Shown here: positions 63,549 to 64,000 of the stretch, piece by piece
Numbering within the stretch: position 1 is the first letter of the stretch
How the letters are laid out: every line of letters begins with the position of its first letter
From: Paracoccus aestuariivivens
Lineage (GTDB): Bacteria > Pseudomonadota > Alphaproteobacteria > Rhodobacterales > Rhodobacteraceae
Direction: 5' to 3'
Assembly: GCF_009711225.1 (NCBI RefSeq)
Contig: NZ_WMIE01000001.1
Coordinates: forward strand, 62,001 to 126,000
Length of the DNA: 64,000 bases
Translations under genes and position numbers: made by a program
Notes under the pieces: model-generated
Told to the model about the DNA's origin: nothing
The model's input: only the letters and a program-made list of their open reading frames with translations
Database searches by the model: none

Positions 63549-64000
63549 ATGGCCAATTTCGCAAACCTTCCGGCACCCAGCCCCGAACAGGGCCTTAACC
63601 GCTACCTACAGGAGATCCGCAAGTTTCCCCTGCTGGAGCCGGAAGAGGAATATATGCTGGCCAAGGCCTGGGTGGACCATGAAGACCCCGAGGCCGCCAA
63701 GCGTCTGGTGACCAGCCACCTGCGGCTGGCCGCCAAGATCGCCATGGGTTATCGCGGCTATGGCCTGCCGCAGGCCGAGGTCATCTCGGAGGCCAATGTC
63801 GGTCTAATGCAGGCCGTCAAACGCTTCGATCCGGAAAAAGGCTTCCGGCTGGCGACCTATGCGATGTGGTGGATCCGCGCCTCGATCCAGGAATATATCC
63901 TGCGCTCGTGGTCGCTGGTGAAAATGGGCACGACCTCGGCGCAAAAGAAGCTGTTCTTCAACCTGCGCAAGGCCAAGTCCAAGCTGGGCGCGCTCGAGGA
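63549..64000 (+). CDS. rpoH: RNA polymerase heat-shock sigma factor RpoH, N-terminal part (partial)
   Basis: The first 150 codons are present and the gene runs off the window. Region 1.2 is GLNRYLQEIRKFPLLEPEEEYMLAKAW. Region 2 includes LRLAAKIAMGYRGYGLPQAEVISEANVGLMQAVKRFDPEKGFRLATYAMWWIRASIQEYIL. The RpoH box QKKLFFNLR is also visible. It directs heat-shock transcription, possibly including the Hsp20 gene at 50621. AAAG precedes the ATG at 63549. Confidence 0.96.
   Translation, partial: MANFANLPAPSPEQGLNRYLQEIRKFPLLEPEEEYMLAKAWVDHEDPEAAKRLVTSHLRLAAKIAMGYRGYGLPQAEVISEANVGLMQAVKRFDPEKGFRLATYAMWWIRASIQEYILRSWSLVKMGTTSAQKKLFFNLRKAKSKLGALE

Overview
The window is a high-GC, gene-dense chromosomal segment that fits an alphaproteobacterium of the Rhodobacterales, most likely Paracoccus or a close relative. 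The evidence is the gene content and order: the carA/yqeY divergent pair, glnE, bpt, ilvB-ilvN, cobS-cobT, Hsp20-DUF1150, a fused ATP sulfurylase/APS kinase, trxB next to an Lrp regulator, and lgt through rpoH. Almost everything is core chromosome. I see no insertion sequence, prophage, CRISPR array, rRNA or tRNA.

Layout. 1-5.1 kb: the end of glyA, small membrane or lipoproteins, a hydrolase, lepA, a drug/metabolite exporter and a metal-binding HMA protein. 5.2-9.4 kb: a secreted small protein, a sirtuin deacylase, a stand-alone phnM, an intergenic region with a perfect FNR box and a possible small RNA, then yqeY and carA. 9.4-18.3 kb: a glycosyltransferase with an MshEN-like domain behind a CtrA-type box, glnE, bpt and ilvBN. 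18.3-25.8 kb: an M48 protease, small conserved genes, a nitroreductase, EI24 and DUF1467 membrane proteins, a response regulator, an acetyltransferase and a DUF1800/DUF1501 pair. 25.9-36.5 kb: aspS, a CPBP protease, a GH25 lysozyme lipoprotein, a hydrolase, a D-lactate-type dehydrogenase, a ClC channel, DUF808, and a fasciclin/anti-sigma/ECF sigma cluster. 36.5-48.5 kb: cobST, aminopeptidase P, DUF475, a DUF1045 + PhnM-like pair, and a coupled operon proC-csaA-2-hydroxyacid dehydrogenase-glycerate kinase. 48.6-64 kb: purEK, Hsp20-DUF1150, Mop, two glycosyltransferases, sat-cysC, trxB, lrp, an unrecognised two-gene membrane operon, pgeF, an NDUFAF7-like methyltransferase, lgt, a UbiK-like protein, a pseudouridine synthase and the start of rpoH.

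The most interesting signals lie between genes or in unusual pairs. (1) A perfect FNR box (7452-7465) sits exactly where a class II site would drive a short intergenic transcript ending in a strong hairpin. (2) Two GTACAC arrays with an 11-bp period occur near a lysozyme gene (29379-29417) and directly upstream of an unrecognised two-gene membrane operon (58974-59001), suggesting one regulator for envelope genes. (3) A 2H-phosphodiesterase (DUF1045) is paired with a PhnM paralogue that has lost most putative metal ligands, away from any C-P lyase genes. (4) CtrA-type boxes precede an MshEN-glycosyltransferase fusion and a response regulator without a recognisable output domain.

Annotation was done by eye. 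Product names rest on recognised motifs and family resemblance. Start codons were chosen from Shine-Dalgarno sites, family N-termini and operon overlaps.
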